A stretch of DNA of 64,000 bases from Couchioplanes caeruleus (GTDB lineage: Bacteria; Actinomycetota; Actinomycetes; Mycobacteriales; Micromonosporaceae): assembly GCF_023499255.1 (NCBI RefSeq), contig NZ_CP092183.1:7002501-7066500 (forward strand), in the 5' to 3' direction. Each line of letters opens with the position of its first letter. Within the stretch, counting starts at the first letter, position 1. The notes under the pieces were generated by a model. The model had not been told where the DNA came from. It was given only the letters and a program-made list of their open reading frames with translations, and did not search any database. This document shows positions 15,970 to 24,292 of the stretch, piece by piece. The translations under genes were made by a program, and so were the position numbers.

Positions 15970-17049
15970 TCAGCTGGACGAGGACGGGGGCGGCGGAGGG
16001 GCGTCGTCGCCGCGGCGCCGGCCCGTGCCGGAGGCCCAGTCCCGGGCACCGCGCGCGGCCGACCCGGCCAGGTCGGCCGCCCCGTCGCCGAGCTTGCGCA
16101 GCAGGCCCACGAGCGGGTCCTGCGAGGTGCTGAACGTCTCGCGGTACGAGTCGGCGGCCGCCTTGATGTCGTCGGTGACCGAGGCGTTGCCGTCGGAGTC
16201 GCGACGCGGGTAGTCACCTTCGAGGATCCGCGCGTAGTCGCCGGAGTCGACCCATTTGCGCAGCTCCGACGCCCGCGCCACGGGCACGGGGTGGCTGCTC
16301 CACGCGGTCATGCCGATCTTGTGGATGCTGTCGCGCAGGTCGCCGCCGCTCTCGTACTCGACTGCCTGCTCGAGGAACGCGGCGGTGTCGATCTGGGAGA
16401 GGTCGCCGCCGCCGGCCAGCTTCATCAGCAGCCGGGTGGACGCCGCGGGGTCCTGGCCGGCTAGGAGCCCGGCCCGGTCGGCGGACAGCTCGGCCTTGCG
16501 CCACCACTCGAACATCGCGGCGATGATGGCCCGCAGCGCAATCGCGCCGACCGGCAGCCAGCTCAGGTTCGCGGCCCACCGGGTCAGGATCATCATGATC
16601 GTCTTGTAGACCGCGTGACCGCTGCGGACGTGGCCGATCTCGTGGCCGAGCAGCGCACGCAGCTCGTCGTCGTCGAGCTTCTCCACGGCGCCGGTGGTGA
16701 TGACCACGAACGGCTTGTCCATGCCGACGGCCTGGCCGTTGATGATCGGGTCCTGGGTGACGTACAGGTCCGGGAGCTCGGCCACGTCGAGGGTGGCGGC
16801 GGCCTCCGTGAAGCGCTGATAGACGCGCGGATACTGCCGGTGGTCGACGCGGATGGAGCTGGCGAGGAACTGCAGGCGGAAGCCCCGCTCGTTCCACATG
16901 CCGAAGAACGTCTTCACCACGTCGTCGAAGCCGCGCAGCTCCCGCAGCGCGGTGAGCGCTCCGCGGTCGGCGGGGTGCTCCCACGCCCGGGAACTGATGC
17001 CGGTCAGCGTGACCCGTCGCCGCGTCGGCCGGTTGTCGTCGGTCGTCAT
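15970..17049 (-). CDS. M48 family metallopeptidase
   Basis: About 359 residues from ATG 17049, with GGGGACGG upstream. The zinc site is HEIGH (His136, Glu137, His140) in LLGHEIGHVRSGH. A downstream Glu (ELSADRAGLLA) is the third ligand as in HtpX/Ste24-like enzymes. A hydrophobic segment (LSWLPVGAIALRAIIAAMF) just after the active site suggests membrane association. The C-terminal tail ends in a run of Pro and Ser. Likely a peptidase acting on peptides or membrane proteins; the substrate is unknown. It follows the kinase gene by 60 bp in the same direction. Confidence 0.88.
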   Translation of the reverse strand: MTTDDNRPTRRRVTLTGISSRAWEHPADRGALTALRELRGFDDVVKTFFGMWNERGFRLQFLASSIRVDHRQYPRVYQRFTEAAATLDVAELPDLYVTQDPIINGQAVGMDKPFVVITTGAVEKLDDDELRALLGHEIGHVRSGHAVYKTIMMILTRWAANLSWLPVGAIALRAIIAAMFEWWRKAELSADRAGLLAGQDPAASTRLLMKLAGGGDLSQIDTAAFLEQAVEYESGGDLRDSIHKIGMTAWSSHPVPVARASELRKWVDSGDYARILEGDYPRRDSDGNASVTDDIKAAADSYRETFSTSQDPLVGLLRKLGDGAADLAGSAARGARDWASGTGRRRGDDAPPPPPSSSS

Positions 17050-17109
17050 CGTCCGTCCCCGTTCCCGCTGCTCACACAGCTGATCGTGGCCCATTGCGGC
17101 GCCGTGAGG

Positions 17110-17694
17110 CTACAGCCGTTCGTACCCCTCGCCGGATCCTTCCGCCGCCCCGTCGATCACCAGGTCGACGTGCGCGGCGGTCGCTTCGGCGGCGAAGTGC
17201 CCGTCCTCAGCGGCGCGCCAGCGCTCAAGGTACGCCCGGTAGGCAACATCATCCGCGCCATCGCGTGCCAAAACCCGCCGCCACCGCAGATCGGCGGGCG
17301 CGGTCACGAAAATCGAATACGACAGCTCCGGACGGATCGCCCGGCGCGCCGACGTCACCCCTTCGACGAGTACGGCCGCAGCAGGCTCGACGGTCACCGG
17401 AACCCCGCCGAACGTCCGCCGATGCCAGAGGTAGCGCAGATATGTGGCGGGACGGCCCCGCCGCAGCGGCTCCAGCACCTGCTCCTCGAGGCGCGGCCAG
17501 AAGGTGAACTGGTCCTCCCAGCCGTCGAGCAGGTCGTCGGTGTGCACGACCGGCACGTCGGCGGCCTTGGCGAGCCGGTCGGCGAACCAGCTCTTGCCGG
17601 CGCCGCTGGGCCCGTCGATCGCCACAAGCCGTACGGGCCCGAGCCGGGGCTCGGTCGCGAGGATCCGCGCGGCGAGCTCCGCGAAGCTATGCAC
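17110..17694 (-). CDS. uridine-kinase-like P-loop NTPase
   Basis: A 194-residue single-domain protein with Walker A GPSGAGKS at residues 28-35, [13 protein letters not shown] (a DxDxxY-like base-binding region) and a VLVEG strand (Walker B region). This is the architecture of small uridine kinase-like proteins common in actinomycetes. It probably phosphorylates a nucleoside or another small metabolite; the substrate is unknown. GTG 17694 overlaps the end of cobQ by 8 bp, so it is translationally coupled to the cobalamin genes, yet no known cobalamin step needs this fold. Confidence 0.8.
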   Translation of the reverse strand: MHSFAELAARILATEPRLGPVRLVAIDGPSGAGKSWFADRLAKAADVPVVHTDDLLDGWEDQFTFWPRLEEQVLEPLRRGRPATYLRYLWHRRTFGGVPVTVEPAAAVLVEGVTSARRAIRPELSYSIFVTAPADLRWRRVLARDGADDVAYRAYLERWRAAEDGHFAAEATAAHVDLVIDGAAEGSGEGYERL

Positions 17695-19222
17695 CGGGCG
17701 CTCCGGGCGGTACGAACGGCAGCCCGGTGGACGGCCCGTCCTCGATCAGACGCCACAGCGCGTCGGTGTCCAGGTGCTCCTCGACCAGGTCGCCCAGGGC
17801 GTCGAGGGCGCGTTCCCGCACCTCCGCGAAGCGCGTGTCCGGCGCCACGACGAACCCGTGCCGCCCCGCCTTGCGCGCGGCCTCGGTGAGGAAGCGGCGC
17901 CGGAACTCGTCCGACTCGAACGCGCCGTGCCAGTGCGTGCCGCAGACCGGGCCGACCACGGCCCCCTCGGGCGTGCCGTCCGTGTACCGCAGGAGTGGCT
18001 CGGGCATGCCCGTGGAGACGTACCCGTGGTGGATCTCGTAGCCGCTCACCGGGACCTCACCCCAGGCCGCGCCGCGCGACCGGGCCAGCGTCTTGCGCTG
18101 CCTGAACGTGATCTCGACGGGCAGCAGGCCGAGGCCGGGCACGGAGCCGCGGCGGCTCTCCACCTCGTCGTGGATGGTCTCGGAAAGCATCTGGAAACCG
18201 CCGCAGATGCCGACCAGGGGTTTCCCGGAGGCGGCGTGCGCACGGACCGCGTCGGCGAGACCGGTCTCGCGCAGCCAGGCCAGATCGCTGACGGTCGCCT
18301 TGGAACCGGGCAGCACGACCAGGTCCGCGTCGGCGATCTCGGCCGGCTCGATGGTCAGCCGCACCTGCACGCCGGGCTCGGTGGCGAGCGCCTCGGCGTC
18401 GGTGGCGTTGGAGATCCGTGGCAGGCGCACCACGGCGACCCGCAACCATTCCGTGCCGCGCGGTGGCCCCGGCCGGCCGAGCATCCGCCCGTACGCGAGG
18501 GAGTCCTCGGCGTCGAGCCACACGTCGAGGTCGAACGGCAGCACGCCGTGCACCGGCCGCCCGGTGGCGGTGGTGATCATGTCGAGTCCCGGCCGCAGCA
18601 ACCCGGGATCGCCGCGGAACTTGTTGATGATGAAGCCGTTGACCAGCGCCTGGTCCTCGCGGCTGAGCAGCGCGACCGTGCCGAAGAGAGCCGCGAAGAC
18701 GCCCCCGCGGTCGATGTCACCCACGACGACCGCGGGCAGGCCGGCCTGCCGGGCCAGCCCCATGTTCACGAAGTCGCCGTCCCGCAGGTTGATCTCGGTG
18801 GGGCTGCCCGCACCCTCGCAGATCACGGCGTCGTACTCGCCGCGCAACTCGGCCAGAGCGGCATGGGCGACCTCCGCGAGCCGCGGCCGCATGGTCCGGT
18901 AGTTGCCGGCGCTCACGGTGTCGATCGCCTCGCCGAGCAGGACGACCTGGCTCGACAGGTCACTGCCGGGTTTGAGCAGTACCGGATTGAAGCGGATGTC
19001 CGGCGCGATCCCGCACGCGGCGGCCTGCATGGCCTGAGCGCGCCCGATCTCGCCGCCGCGCCCGCCGGCGCCGACCACGACGACGGAGTTGTTGGACATG
19101 TTCTGCGCCTTGAACGGCGCGACCTTGACGCCCCGGCGGTGCAGCCACCGGCAGATCCCGGCCGTGACGACACTCTTGCCGGCGTCGGACGTCGTCCCGG
19201 CCACCAACAGTCCACCGCTCAC
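17687..19222 (-). CDS. cobQ: cobyric acid synthase
   Basis: A 511-residue glutamine-dependent amidotransferase that amidates the b, d, e and g carboxylates of adenosylcobyrinate diamide. The synthetase domain begins [13 protein letters not shown] (P-loop) and has KAQNMSNNS and [12 protein letters not shown]. The amidotransferase domain has nucleophile Cys340 in GICGGFQML and His in GYEIHHG, so it is complete, unlike the CobB-like protein at 6.8-8.5 kb. GTG 19222 overlaps the cbiB stop in a GTGA. Confidence 0.95.
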   Translation of the reverse strand: MSGGLLVAGTTSDAGKSVVTAGICRWLHRRGVKVAPFKAQNMSNNSVVVVGAGGRGGEIGRAQAMQAAACGIAPDIRFNPVLLKPGSDLSSQVVLLGEAIDTVSAGNYRTMRPRLAEVAHAALAELRGEYDAVICEGAGSPTEINLRDGDFVNMGLARQAGLPAVVVGDIDRGGVFAALFGTVALLSREDQALVNGFIINKFRGDPGLLRPGLDMITTATGRPVHGVLPFDLDVWLDAEDSLAYGRMLGRPGPPRGTEWLRVAVVRLPRISNATDAEALATEPGVQVRLTIEPAEIADADLVVLPGSKATVSDLAWLRETGLADAVRAHAASGKPLVGICGGFQMLSETIHDEVESRRGSVPGLGLLPVEITFRQRKTLARSRGAAWGEVPVSGYEIHHGYVSTGMPEPLLRYTDGTPEGAVVGPVCGTHWHGAFESDEFRRRFLTEAARKAGRHGFVVAPDTRFAEVRERALDALGDLVEEHLDTDALWRLIEDGPSTGLPFVPPGAPGA

Positions 19223-20187
19223 CGGTGTCCCCTCCCCGCGCGGGCCAGTGCGATGCCGGCACCGATGACAGCCGCGGCGAGCCCGACAGCGCCGGACACC
19301 CGCGCGGCCTTGCGCACGTGCGTCGCCGAAGGCCGGGGTCCGTCGCCCAGGAACGGCCGGGTTTCCGTACGCCCGAAGTAGACGTTCCGTCCCCCCAGCC
19401 GCACGCCCAGCGCCCCCGCCATCGCGGCCTCGCACTGTCCGGCGTTCGGACTGGGGTGATCGTTGCGATCCCGCCGCCACACCCGCAACGTCTCGGCGGG
19501 CCCACCGCCGGCCACCGGAGCGGCAACGATGGTCAGGACGCCGGTCAGCCGCGACGGAACCAGATTCAGTACGTCGTCGAGGCGCGCGGACGCCGTGCCG
19601 AAGCGGGCGTACCGCGCGGAGCGATGGCCGACCATCGCGTCGAGCGTGTTCGCCGCCCGGTAGCCGAGAAGCCCGGGCAGGCCGGCCACTCCGCCCCAGA
19701 TCAGCGGAGCCACCACGGCGTCCGACGTGTTCTCGGCGACGGACTCGACGGTGGCACGGGCCAGCTCCGGCTCGTCCAGCGCCGAGGGGTCGCGCCCGCA
19801 CAGGTGACCCAGCCGTCCCCGCGCCGCGCCGAGGTCGCCGCGTTCCAGGTGACCGGCCATGACCGCGGCCTCGCGGCGCAGCGTACGGCCACCCAGCACG
19901 GTCCAGGTGGCGACGGCGACCAGGGCTGCCCGGGCCCACGGCCACCGCCGGGTGGTTCTCGCGAGGGCGGCTCCGGCCACGACGGGAACGCCGGCGGCGA
20001 TGAGGGCGTACGCGGTCCCGGCACGCCGTGTCGGAGCGTGGAGGCGCCGCTCCAAGGCTGCGGCCGCCTGCCCGAAGCCGGCGACGGGGTGGAAGCGGCG
20101 GGGATCGCCGAGGAGGGCGTCCAACGCGTACCCGGCCAGGATGCCGGCGGCGTCGGCTGTCGCCGCGGCTCGCCTTGCTCGTTCCAT
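19219..20187 (-). CDS. cbiB: adenosylcobinamide-phosphate synthase
   Basis: A 322-residue polytopic membrane protein (CbiB/CobD). It attaches aminopropanol or its phosphate to cobyric acid, the step after CobQ. Family features are [20 protein letters not shown] near the N terminus and the C-terminal [20 protein letters not shown] place the start at ATG 20187 because a TAGGGT -10 box ends 7 nt upstream; a GTG at 20196 would lie inside that box. It heads the operon cbiB-cobQ-kinase. Confidence 0.92.
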   Translation of the reverse strand: MERARRAAATADAAGILAGYALDALLGDPRRFHPVAGFGQAAAALERRLHAPTRRAGTAYALIAAGVPVVAGAALARTTRRWPWARAALVAVATWTVLGGRTLRREAAVMAGHLERGDLGAARGRLGHLCGRDPSALDEPELARATVESVAENTSDAVVAPLIWGGVAGLPGLLGYRAANTLDAMVGHRSARYARFGTASARLDDVLNLVPSRLTGVLTIVAAPVAGGGPAETLRVWRRDRNDHPSPNAGQCEAAMAGALGVRLGGRNVYFGRTETRPFLGDGPRPSATHVRKAARVSGAVGLAAAVIGAGIALARAGRGHR

Positions 20188-20194
20188 CCGCACC

Positions 20195-20200
20195 ACCCTA
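20195..20200 (-). promoter_or_regulatory. -10 box of a leaderless promoter for cbiB
   Basis: Minus-strand TAGGGT stands 7 nt before ATG 20187. No Shine-Dalgarno sequence is seen for this start and no cobalamin riboswitch lies upstream. Confidence 0.5.
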
Positions 20201-20790
20201 GTGAGTCGTTCCCGCTCCTGCGGTGCGCCACCTTGCGAGGTGGCTGCAGGTCACATGCGGCTTGCCGGCGCCGCCGTAGGGCCGGACGCACCGAGCTCCG
20301 GCCCCGGCCCGCGTGCCGGCCACCGGCTCGCCATCGGAGCCGGCGGCCGGCGGGTTTCTGCCCGCCCGGCCCCTCCTGCGCACGCCGCCGGGCAGGCCTG
20401 CCCCCACCGCTGCTCGGGGGACAGAACGGTGGGCGTGCGGACGGACGCTGACCATCGAGCAACCGTCCGCCGCCGTGGGGGCGCCCACGCGAGAACGGAC
20501 CCCGGCCGGAGACCGGCCGCCGCCGGGTGCCAGTACGGCGGCGGCCGGCCGGTTGCTGTCCCCAGGGCTCCGCGCCGCCTTGCCGAGGAGCGCGGGCCCG
20601 TTCCCGGATGCCGATGCGGGACGGGGACAGCTCGGCGAACGGCCGGACAGCCGTTCACCCACCGGTGGGCGTCGTCCTCACCGCCGACTCCACCGGTCGT
20701 TCTCAAGGGGTGCCCGGCCGCCACCGCGCGTGGGGGCGGCGACGACCGGGTCCCGGCCGCTCGCCCGCCCACGGGCGACGAGCGGCTATG

Positions 20791-20831
20791 CCGTCCGGGT
20801 GGGTGCGACCACCGGGAACCCACCCGGACGG
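20791..20831. other. 14-bp perfect inverted repeat in an intergenic region
   Basis: CCGTCCGGGTGGGT (20791-20804) and ACCCACCCGGACGG (20818-20831) pair perfectly around a 13-nt loop. It is about 600 bp from cbiB and 200 bp from the end of ssb. It could be part of an unannotated RNA, a terminator or an operator. Confidence 0.6.
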
Positions 20832-20980
20832 GCCGGTCACCCGCGCTCGACCCCCAGCGCAGGGCTCCCGGCTGCCAGCCCGCGCGTCGCTTCCCCGCCG
20901 GGCCGTACGGCGGCTGCCGCGGAGGTCGGCGCGCACCGGACCGGCCGGGCGTGAACGGGAAGGGCGTGGGCTGGTCGGTA

Positions 20981-21027
20981 CCGCCGCTCCGCGCGTTCAC
21001 GGGGAGAGGTGAATCGCGGAGCGGCGG
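20981..21027 (-). terminator. strong hairpin terminator after ssb
   Basis: CCGCCGCTCCGCG and CGCGGAGCGGCGG form a 13-bp stem, with a nested TTCAC/GTGAA extension and an 8-nt loop. It begins 4 bp after the ssb stop codon. Confidence 0.7.
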
Positions 21028-21030
21028 CGC

Positions 21031-21828
21031 TCAGGCCGCGACCGGCTGGCGGCGCGGGGCTCGGGCGCGTACCCGGCGCGGCGACGGCGCCTCGGCCGCC
21101 GACGGACCGGCGTCCGGAGCCGGTTCCGCACCGGTCGGCTCGACGGTGCCGGTCAGCTGCAGCTGCTCGGGAGCGGGCCCGGCGGCGGAGCCGGGAACGG
21201 AACTCGGGGAACCCGTGGCGGCCGTCGCGTCCGGAGGCAGGGTGATGCCCGTGTCGAACGGCTCGAACCCGCCGCCGCGGAGCGCCGCCACCGGGTCGAA
21301 GCCCTCCGGCGACCGGGCCGGGACGTCCTCGAAGGTGGGCTCCTCGCCGTCCGGCACGCCCTCGCCGTACACGGCCGGTGCCTCACTGTCCGGGATCGGT
21401 GCGGCCACCTCGCCGCGGATCTTCTCCTCCGCCTCGGGGCTCTCGACCGCGGCCGTCGCGGCGGCCTTGCTCCGGAAGAACTTGGCCCGGCCGCGGGACA
21501 GGTCGTGGCCGACGGAGACGGCTTCCATCTCGTACGTCGTGCGCAGGTTGCCCTCGTTGTCGGTCCAGTCACGCGTGTAGAGGCGTCCCGTCACGATCAC
21601 CGGGTCGCCGACGGTCACCGAGGAGGCGACGCCCTCGGCGAGCCGGCGCCAGCAGTTGACGCGTACGCGAAGGTGGTTGCCGTCCACCCACCGGCCGGTC
21701 TCCCGGTCGAGCCGGCGCGCCGTCGACGCGACCCGGAAGTTGGCCACGAGCGTGTTGGAGCTCGCCGTGCGGCGCCACTCCGGAGCGGTCAGCACGTTGC
21801 CGATCACGACAATGTTGGTGTCGAACAT
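21031..21828 (-). CDS. ssb: single-stranded DNA-binding protein paralogue with a basic C-terminal end
   Basis: 265 residues. The OB fold (residues ~1-115) starts MFDTNIVVIGNVLTAPEWRR and includes LVANFRVASTAR, GNHLRVRVNCWRRLAE and VGDPVIVTGRLYTRDWTDNE, all typical of bacterial SSB. It is followed by a long acidic, Pro/Ala-rich tail. Canonical SSB ends in an acidic DDDIPF-type tip that recruits repair proteins. Here the end is RVRARAPRRQPVAA, so that docking site is missing and replaced by Arg. This is therefore likely the second, non-replicative SSB. ATG 21828 has GAGGAGAAG upstream. Confidence 0.88.
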   Translation of the reverse strand: MFDTNIVVIGNVLTAPEWRRTASSNTLVANFRVASTARRLDRETGRWVDGNHLRVRVNCWRRLAEGVASSVTVGDPVIVTGRLYTRDWTDNEGNLRTTYEMEAVSVGHDLSRGRAKFFRSKAAATAAVESPEAEEKIRGEVAAPIPDSEAPAVYGEGVPDGEEPTFEDVPARSPEGFDPVAALRGGGFEPFDTGITLPPDATAATGSPSSVPGSAAGPAPEQLQLTGTVEPTGAEPAPDAGPSAAEAPSPRRVRARAPRRQPVAA

Positions 21829-21987
21829 CGCTTCTCCTCAATCGGTCGAAGTTCGTGGGGTGCAGCCTGCCCCGGGTGGCTGCCGGGACGCCGGAGAAGA
21901 TGCGCCGGCCTGTGGACAGCGCCGCGATGGGGAAAAGTCCGCAAGATCGCCAGAATTTGGTATGGCGCAGGTAGCCCTACGCGTGGG

Positions 21988-21993
21988 TAACCT
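21988..21993 (+). promoter_or_regulatory. -10 box of a leaderless promoter for the alpha/beta hydrolase
   Basis: TAACCT lies 6 nt ahead of GTG 22000 and no Shine-Dalgarno sequence is present. Confidence 0.5.
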
Positions 21994-21999
21994 GGCGAC

Positions 22000-23118
22000 G
22001 TGGAGATCGACGTCCTGGGCCCGCCGTACGAGCGACACACCATCGACCTCGGCACCGACGACGAGGGCGCGGTCGTCGCGACCCTGGTCCGCCGCCGCGC
22101 CGAGGTCCCGACCCGCCGTGCGGTGCTGTACGTGCACGGCTTCGTCGACTACTTCTTCCAGACCCACCTGGCGGACTTCTTCGTCGAACGCGGCTGGGAC
22201 TTCTACGCGCTCGACCTGCGCAAGTACGGCCGCAGCCTGCTCCCCCACCAGACCCCGAACTTCGCGCGGAGCCTCACGGAATACTTCCCGGAGCTGGACG
22301 AGGCGGCCCGCATCATCCGCGAGGACGACGGCCACGACCAGATGCTCGTCGCCGGCCACTCCACGGGCGGCCTGATCACGTCCCTGTGGTCGCACGCGCG
22401 CCACGACCGCGGCATCGTCGACGGACTGTTCCTCAACAGCCCCTTCTTCGACTTCAACGTGCCCTGGGTCCTGCGCCGACCGCTGATGAGCATCGTCGGG
22501 AAGACCAGCTCCCGGAACCCCTACCGCGTCCTGCCGATGAGCACCCTCGGCCTCTACGGCCAGAGCCTGCACGCCGAACACCGCGGCGAATGGACGTACG
22601 AATTGAAGTGGAAACCGGTCCTCGGCTTTCCCGTCCGCACAGGCTGGCTGGAAGCAATCCGCCGCGGCCAGGCTCGGCTGCGCGCGGGACTGTCGATCGA
22701 CGCCCCCGTTCTGGTCGCGTGCTCCACGCGTACGTTCCGGGGTAGAGACTGGAGCGAAGACGCCAGGGTGACCGACACGGTTCTCGATGTGGAACACATC
22801 GTCCGCTGGGCGCCGCGACTGGGCCCGCGCGTGACCATCACCCGTTTCGACGGCGGCATGCACGACCTCACGCTGTCGGGCCGCCAGGTGCGCGACGAGG
22901 TCTTCCGCGAACTGGGCCGCTGGGTCGACGCCTTCATCCCGCCGAAGGGAACCCCACAGGAACACATCCCGCCGGCACCGGAAGACACCCCGGAAGGCAT
23001 CGCGGCCGTCGAGGCCGAGGTCGCCGCTTCCACGGGTACGGCGGGCAGCGACGCACAGCCGTCGGCGAGGAAGCAGCCGGGCGGCCCAGGAGACAAAGCG
23101 GACGCCACGACGGCCTGA
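22000..23118 (+). CDS. alpha/beta hydrolase (serine lipase-like)
   Basis: 372 residues. The alpha/beta hydrolase core shows YVHGFVDYFFQ (oxyanion-hole region), nucleophile elbow GHSTGG, and a C-terminal GGMHDL that supplies the catalytic His. The acid lies between, probably Asp in the CSTRTFRGRDWSEDA region. It resembles monoacylglycerol-lipase or lysophospholipase-like cytosolic hydrolases of actinomycetes. The last ~55 residues are a low-complexity Pro/Ala/Glu tail. Leaderless GTG start at 22000. Stands alone, upstream of a tRNA. Confidence 0.87.
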   Translation: MEIDVLGPPYERHTIDLGTDDEGAVVATLVRRRAEVPTRRAVLYVHGFVDYFFQTHLADFFVERGWDFYALDLRKYGRSLLPHQTPNFARSLTEYFPELDEAARIIREDDGHDQMLVAGHSTGGLITSLWSHARHDRGIVDGLFLNSPFFDFNVPWVLRRPLMSIVGKTSSRNPYRVLPMSTLGLYGQSLHAEHRGEWTYELKWKPVLGFPVRTGWLEAIRRGQARLRAGLSIDAPVLVACSTRTFRGRDWSEDARVTDTVLDVEHIVRWAPRLGPRVTITRFDGGMHDLTLSGRQVRDEVFRELGRWVDAFIPPKGTPQEHIPPAPEDTPEGIAAVEAEVAASTGTAGSDAQPSARKQPGGPGDKADATTA

Positions 23119-23166
23119 CATCCGGCTCGCCACGACGGCGGCGGGACTCTAGGATGTGCTGGCCAG

Positions 23167-23239
23167 GCGCTCGTAGCTCAGCGGATAGAGCAACGGACTT
23201 CTAATCCGTCGGTCGCAGGTTCGAATCCTGCCGGGCGCG
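23167..23239 (+). tRNA. tRNA-Arg (UCU)
   Basis: A 73-nt cloverleaf: acceptor GCGCTCG/CGGGCGC (one T-G pair), D stem GCTC/GAGC, anticodon stem ACGGA/TCCGT with loop CTTCTAA, and T arm GCAGG-TTCGAAT-CCTGC. The anticodon TCT (23200-23202) reads AGA/AGG, rare Arg codons in such a GC-rich genome. CCA is not encoded. A TAGGAT -10 box at 23150-23155 would start transcription near 23162. The 3' part is antisense to the end of the gene at 23201-23560. Confidence 0.97.
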
Positions 23240-23560
23240 CCTTTCCTCCGTTCCTGGGATGTCGAAAACCACCTCGTGGTGGACGACATGGTGGTCCCAT
23301 CGGGACAGCGCCCGTTGCGCGGCGTTCTGGACGACCGCGATGTTGGGATCGGCGCCCGCGAATGCCTGAACCGATTCCATGTCGGTGAAGAACGTGATGG
23401 AGGTGAACTCCACCTCGTCGCCTGCTTTGCGGCGGAGCAGCCGGCCGCCGCGGAAGCCCGCGACCCGATTCAGCAGTTCGGCGACCTCGGTTTCGTATTG
23501 ACTCTGGTATTCGTCCGCTGTCGCGCTCGGCGCCCAGCCCCGCCACGTCCGCGCGATCAT
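23201..23560 (-). CDS. antibiotic biosynthesis monooxygenase (ABM)-fold protein overlapping a tRNA
   Basis: A 119-residue small dimeric ferredoxin-like protein: MIARTWRGWAP, EYQSQYETEVAELLNRVAGF, RRKAGDEVEFTSITFFTDM and ALSRWDHHVVHHEVVFDI. This is the usual ~100-residue ABM domain, a fold seen in cofactor-free monooxygenases and haem-degrading enzymes. The residues after FDI (ending RRARQDSNLRPTD) are read from the complementary strand of the tRNA-Arg, and the TAG stop sits on its anticodon. The natural stop was probably lost. ATG 23560 overlaps a short upstream frame in an ATGA. Upstream is a 14-bp palindromic operator. Confidence 0.8.
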   Translation of the reverse strand: MIARTWRGWAPSATADEYQSQYETEVAELLNRVAGFRGGRLLRRKAGDEVEFTSITFFTDMESVQAFAGADPNIAVVQNAAQRALSRWDHHVVHHEVVFDIPGTEERRARQDSNLRPTD

Positions 23561-23652
23561 CCCGCGGGCACCAGGGGTGCGTGCGGGTTCAGGTCGTGCC
23601 TCTCCCTGGCCGGGTCTTGCCTGGCCGCGTGGCCCGCTTCGCTGCGCCTCAT
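23557..23652 (-). CDS. possible 31-residue leader/coupled peptide
   Basis: From ATG 23652 the frame reads MRRSEAGHAARQDPARERHD and ends LNPHAPLVPAG. A perfect AGGAGG lies 4 nt upstream, inside the right arm of the palindrome at 23657-23688. The stop overlaps the ABM start (ATGA), the classic arrangement of translational coupling. The peptide is hydrophilic and His/Arg-rich with no known domain. It might be a real small protein or only a translated leader; coding evidence is limited by length. Confidence 0.4.
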   Translation of the reverse strand: MRRSEAGHAARQDPARERHDLNPHAPLVPAG

Positions 23653-23656
23653 CGAA

Positions 23657-23688
23657 CCTCCTACTGAAACAGTCGTTTCAGTAGGAGG
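23657..23688. promoter_or_regulatory. 32-bp palindromic operator (TetR-like)
   Basis: Perfect 14-bp arms CCTCCTACTGAAAC and GTTTCAGTAGGAGG with a 4-bp AGTC spacer. The ACTGAAAC-N4-GTTTCAGT core is the style of TetR-family operators. The arm also supplies the AGGAGG ribosome site of the downstream minus-strand transcript, so protein binding or an RNA hairpin could both control the ABM gene. No regulator gene is adjacent. Confidence 0.65.
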
Positions 23689-23754
23689 CTATCGAGGTGA
23701 CGGAATCAACACCATCCCCGTCGAAGCGAGGTGGCCACGGAAAACAGGCTCTGG

Positions 23755-24219
23755 TCAGCCGGCGTACGGGGCCGCCACGTCCAGAATCCACGTGACGCCG
23801 AAGCGGTCCGTGAGCATCCCGAAGCCCGGCGCCCACTGCGACGGCCCGTATTTGTCGATGACCTCGGCGCCGTCGGCGAGCTTGTCCCACAGCGCCGCCA
23901 CCTCCTCGGCCGAGTCGCCGCGGACGGACACGAAGAACGGCTGCCCGGTCAGCGTCATGCCGTTCTCCCGAACCGTCGGGGCAGACGCCGCGGGAGCAGC
24001 AGCGGAGTGGCTGGGGATGTCGTACGCCATGATGTTGAATCCGTTGTCGGCCGTGACCTGGCCGAACACGACCTTGTCCGCGTCGGGCGCTTCCGGAGGC
24101 ATGCCGAAGTCGCCGTACGCGACGACCGTGAGCCGGCCGCCGAACACGGACCGGTAGAACTCGAGCGCGGCGCGGGCGTCGCCGCGGAAGTTCAGGTGGG
24201 GAGTGGTGGTGATTGCCAT
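23755..24219 (-). CDS. PhnB-like VOC family protein
   Basis: 154 residues of the PhnB/YjdN subgroup of VOC proteins. The N terminus reads TPHLNFRGDARAALEFYRSV with the first half-site, VVAYGDFGMPPEAPDADKV is the subgroup-typical loop, and the C-terminal half contains WAPGFGMLTDRFGVTWILDV. Function is not known for most members; they are often annotated as glyoxalase-like or methyltransferase-like in error. The ATG at 24219 is preceded by GAGGAGTCACCGCA. Stands alone. Confidence 0.87.
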   Translation of the reverse strand: MAITTTPHLNFRGDARAALEFYRSVFGGRLTVVAYGDFGMPPEAPDADKVVFGQVTADNGFNIMAYDIPSHSAAAPAASAPTVRENGMTLTGQPFFVSVRGDSAEEVAALWDKLADGAEVIDKYGPSQWAPGFGMLTDRFGVTWILDVAAPYAG

Positions 24220-24292
24220 TGCGGTGACTCCTCGAAGGTCATGGGTGGCTTCGGGAGCAAGATTCGCAGCGGTAGGTGCCAGGCTGTGGCAC

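Larger units (their letters stand above)
20201..21030. other. 830-bp gene-free interval between cbiB and ssb
   Basis: No convincing gene on either strand. Contents are a small hairpin CCACCT-TGCG-AGGTGG (20228-20243), a 7-bp hairpin TCGCCCG-CCCA-CGGGCGA (20761-20778), a 14-bp perfect inverted repeat (20791-20831) and the ssb terminator (20981-21027). I looked for a B12 box and the cobalamin riboswitch core on the minus strand and did not find them. Confidence 0.6.

Noticed and set aside
20188..20700. Cobalamin riboswitch upstream of cbiB-cobQ
   Set aside because: I searched the minus strand for the B12 box and the conserved core (GGGAA...GGTG...CCCCGC.ACTG) and found neither; the leaderless -10 box also leaves no 5' UTR.
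23150..23239. Integration site at tRNA-Arg
   Set aside because: No duplicated tRNA 3' end and no integrase nearby.
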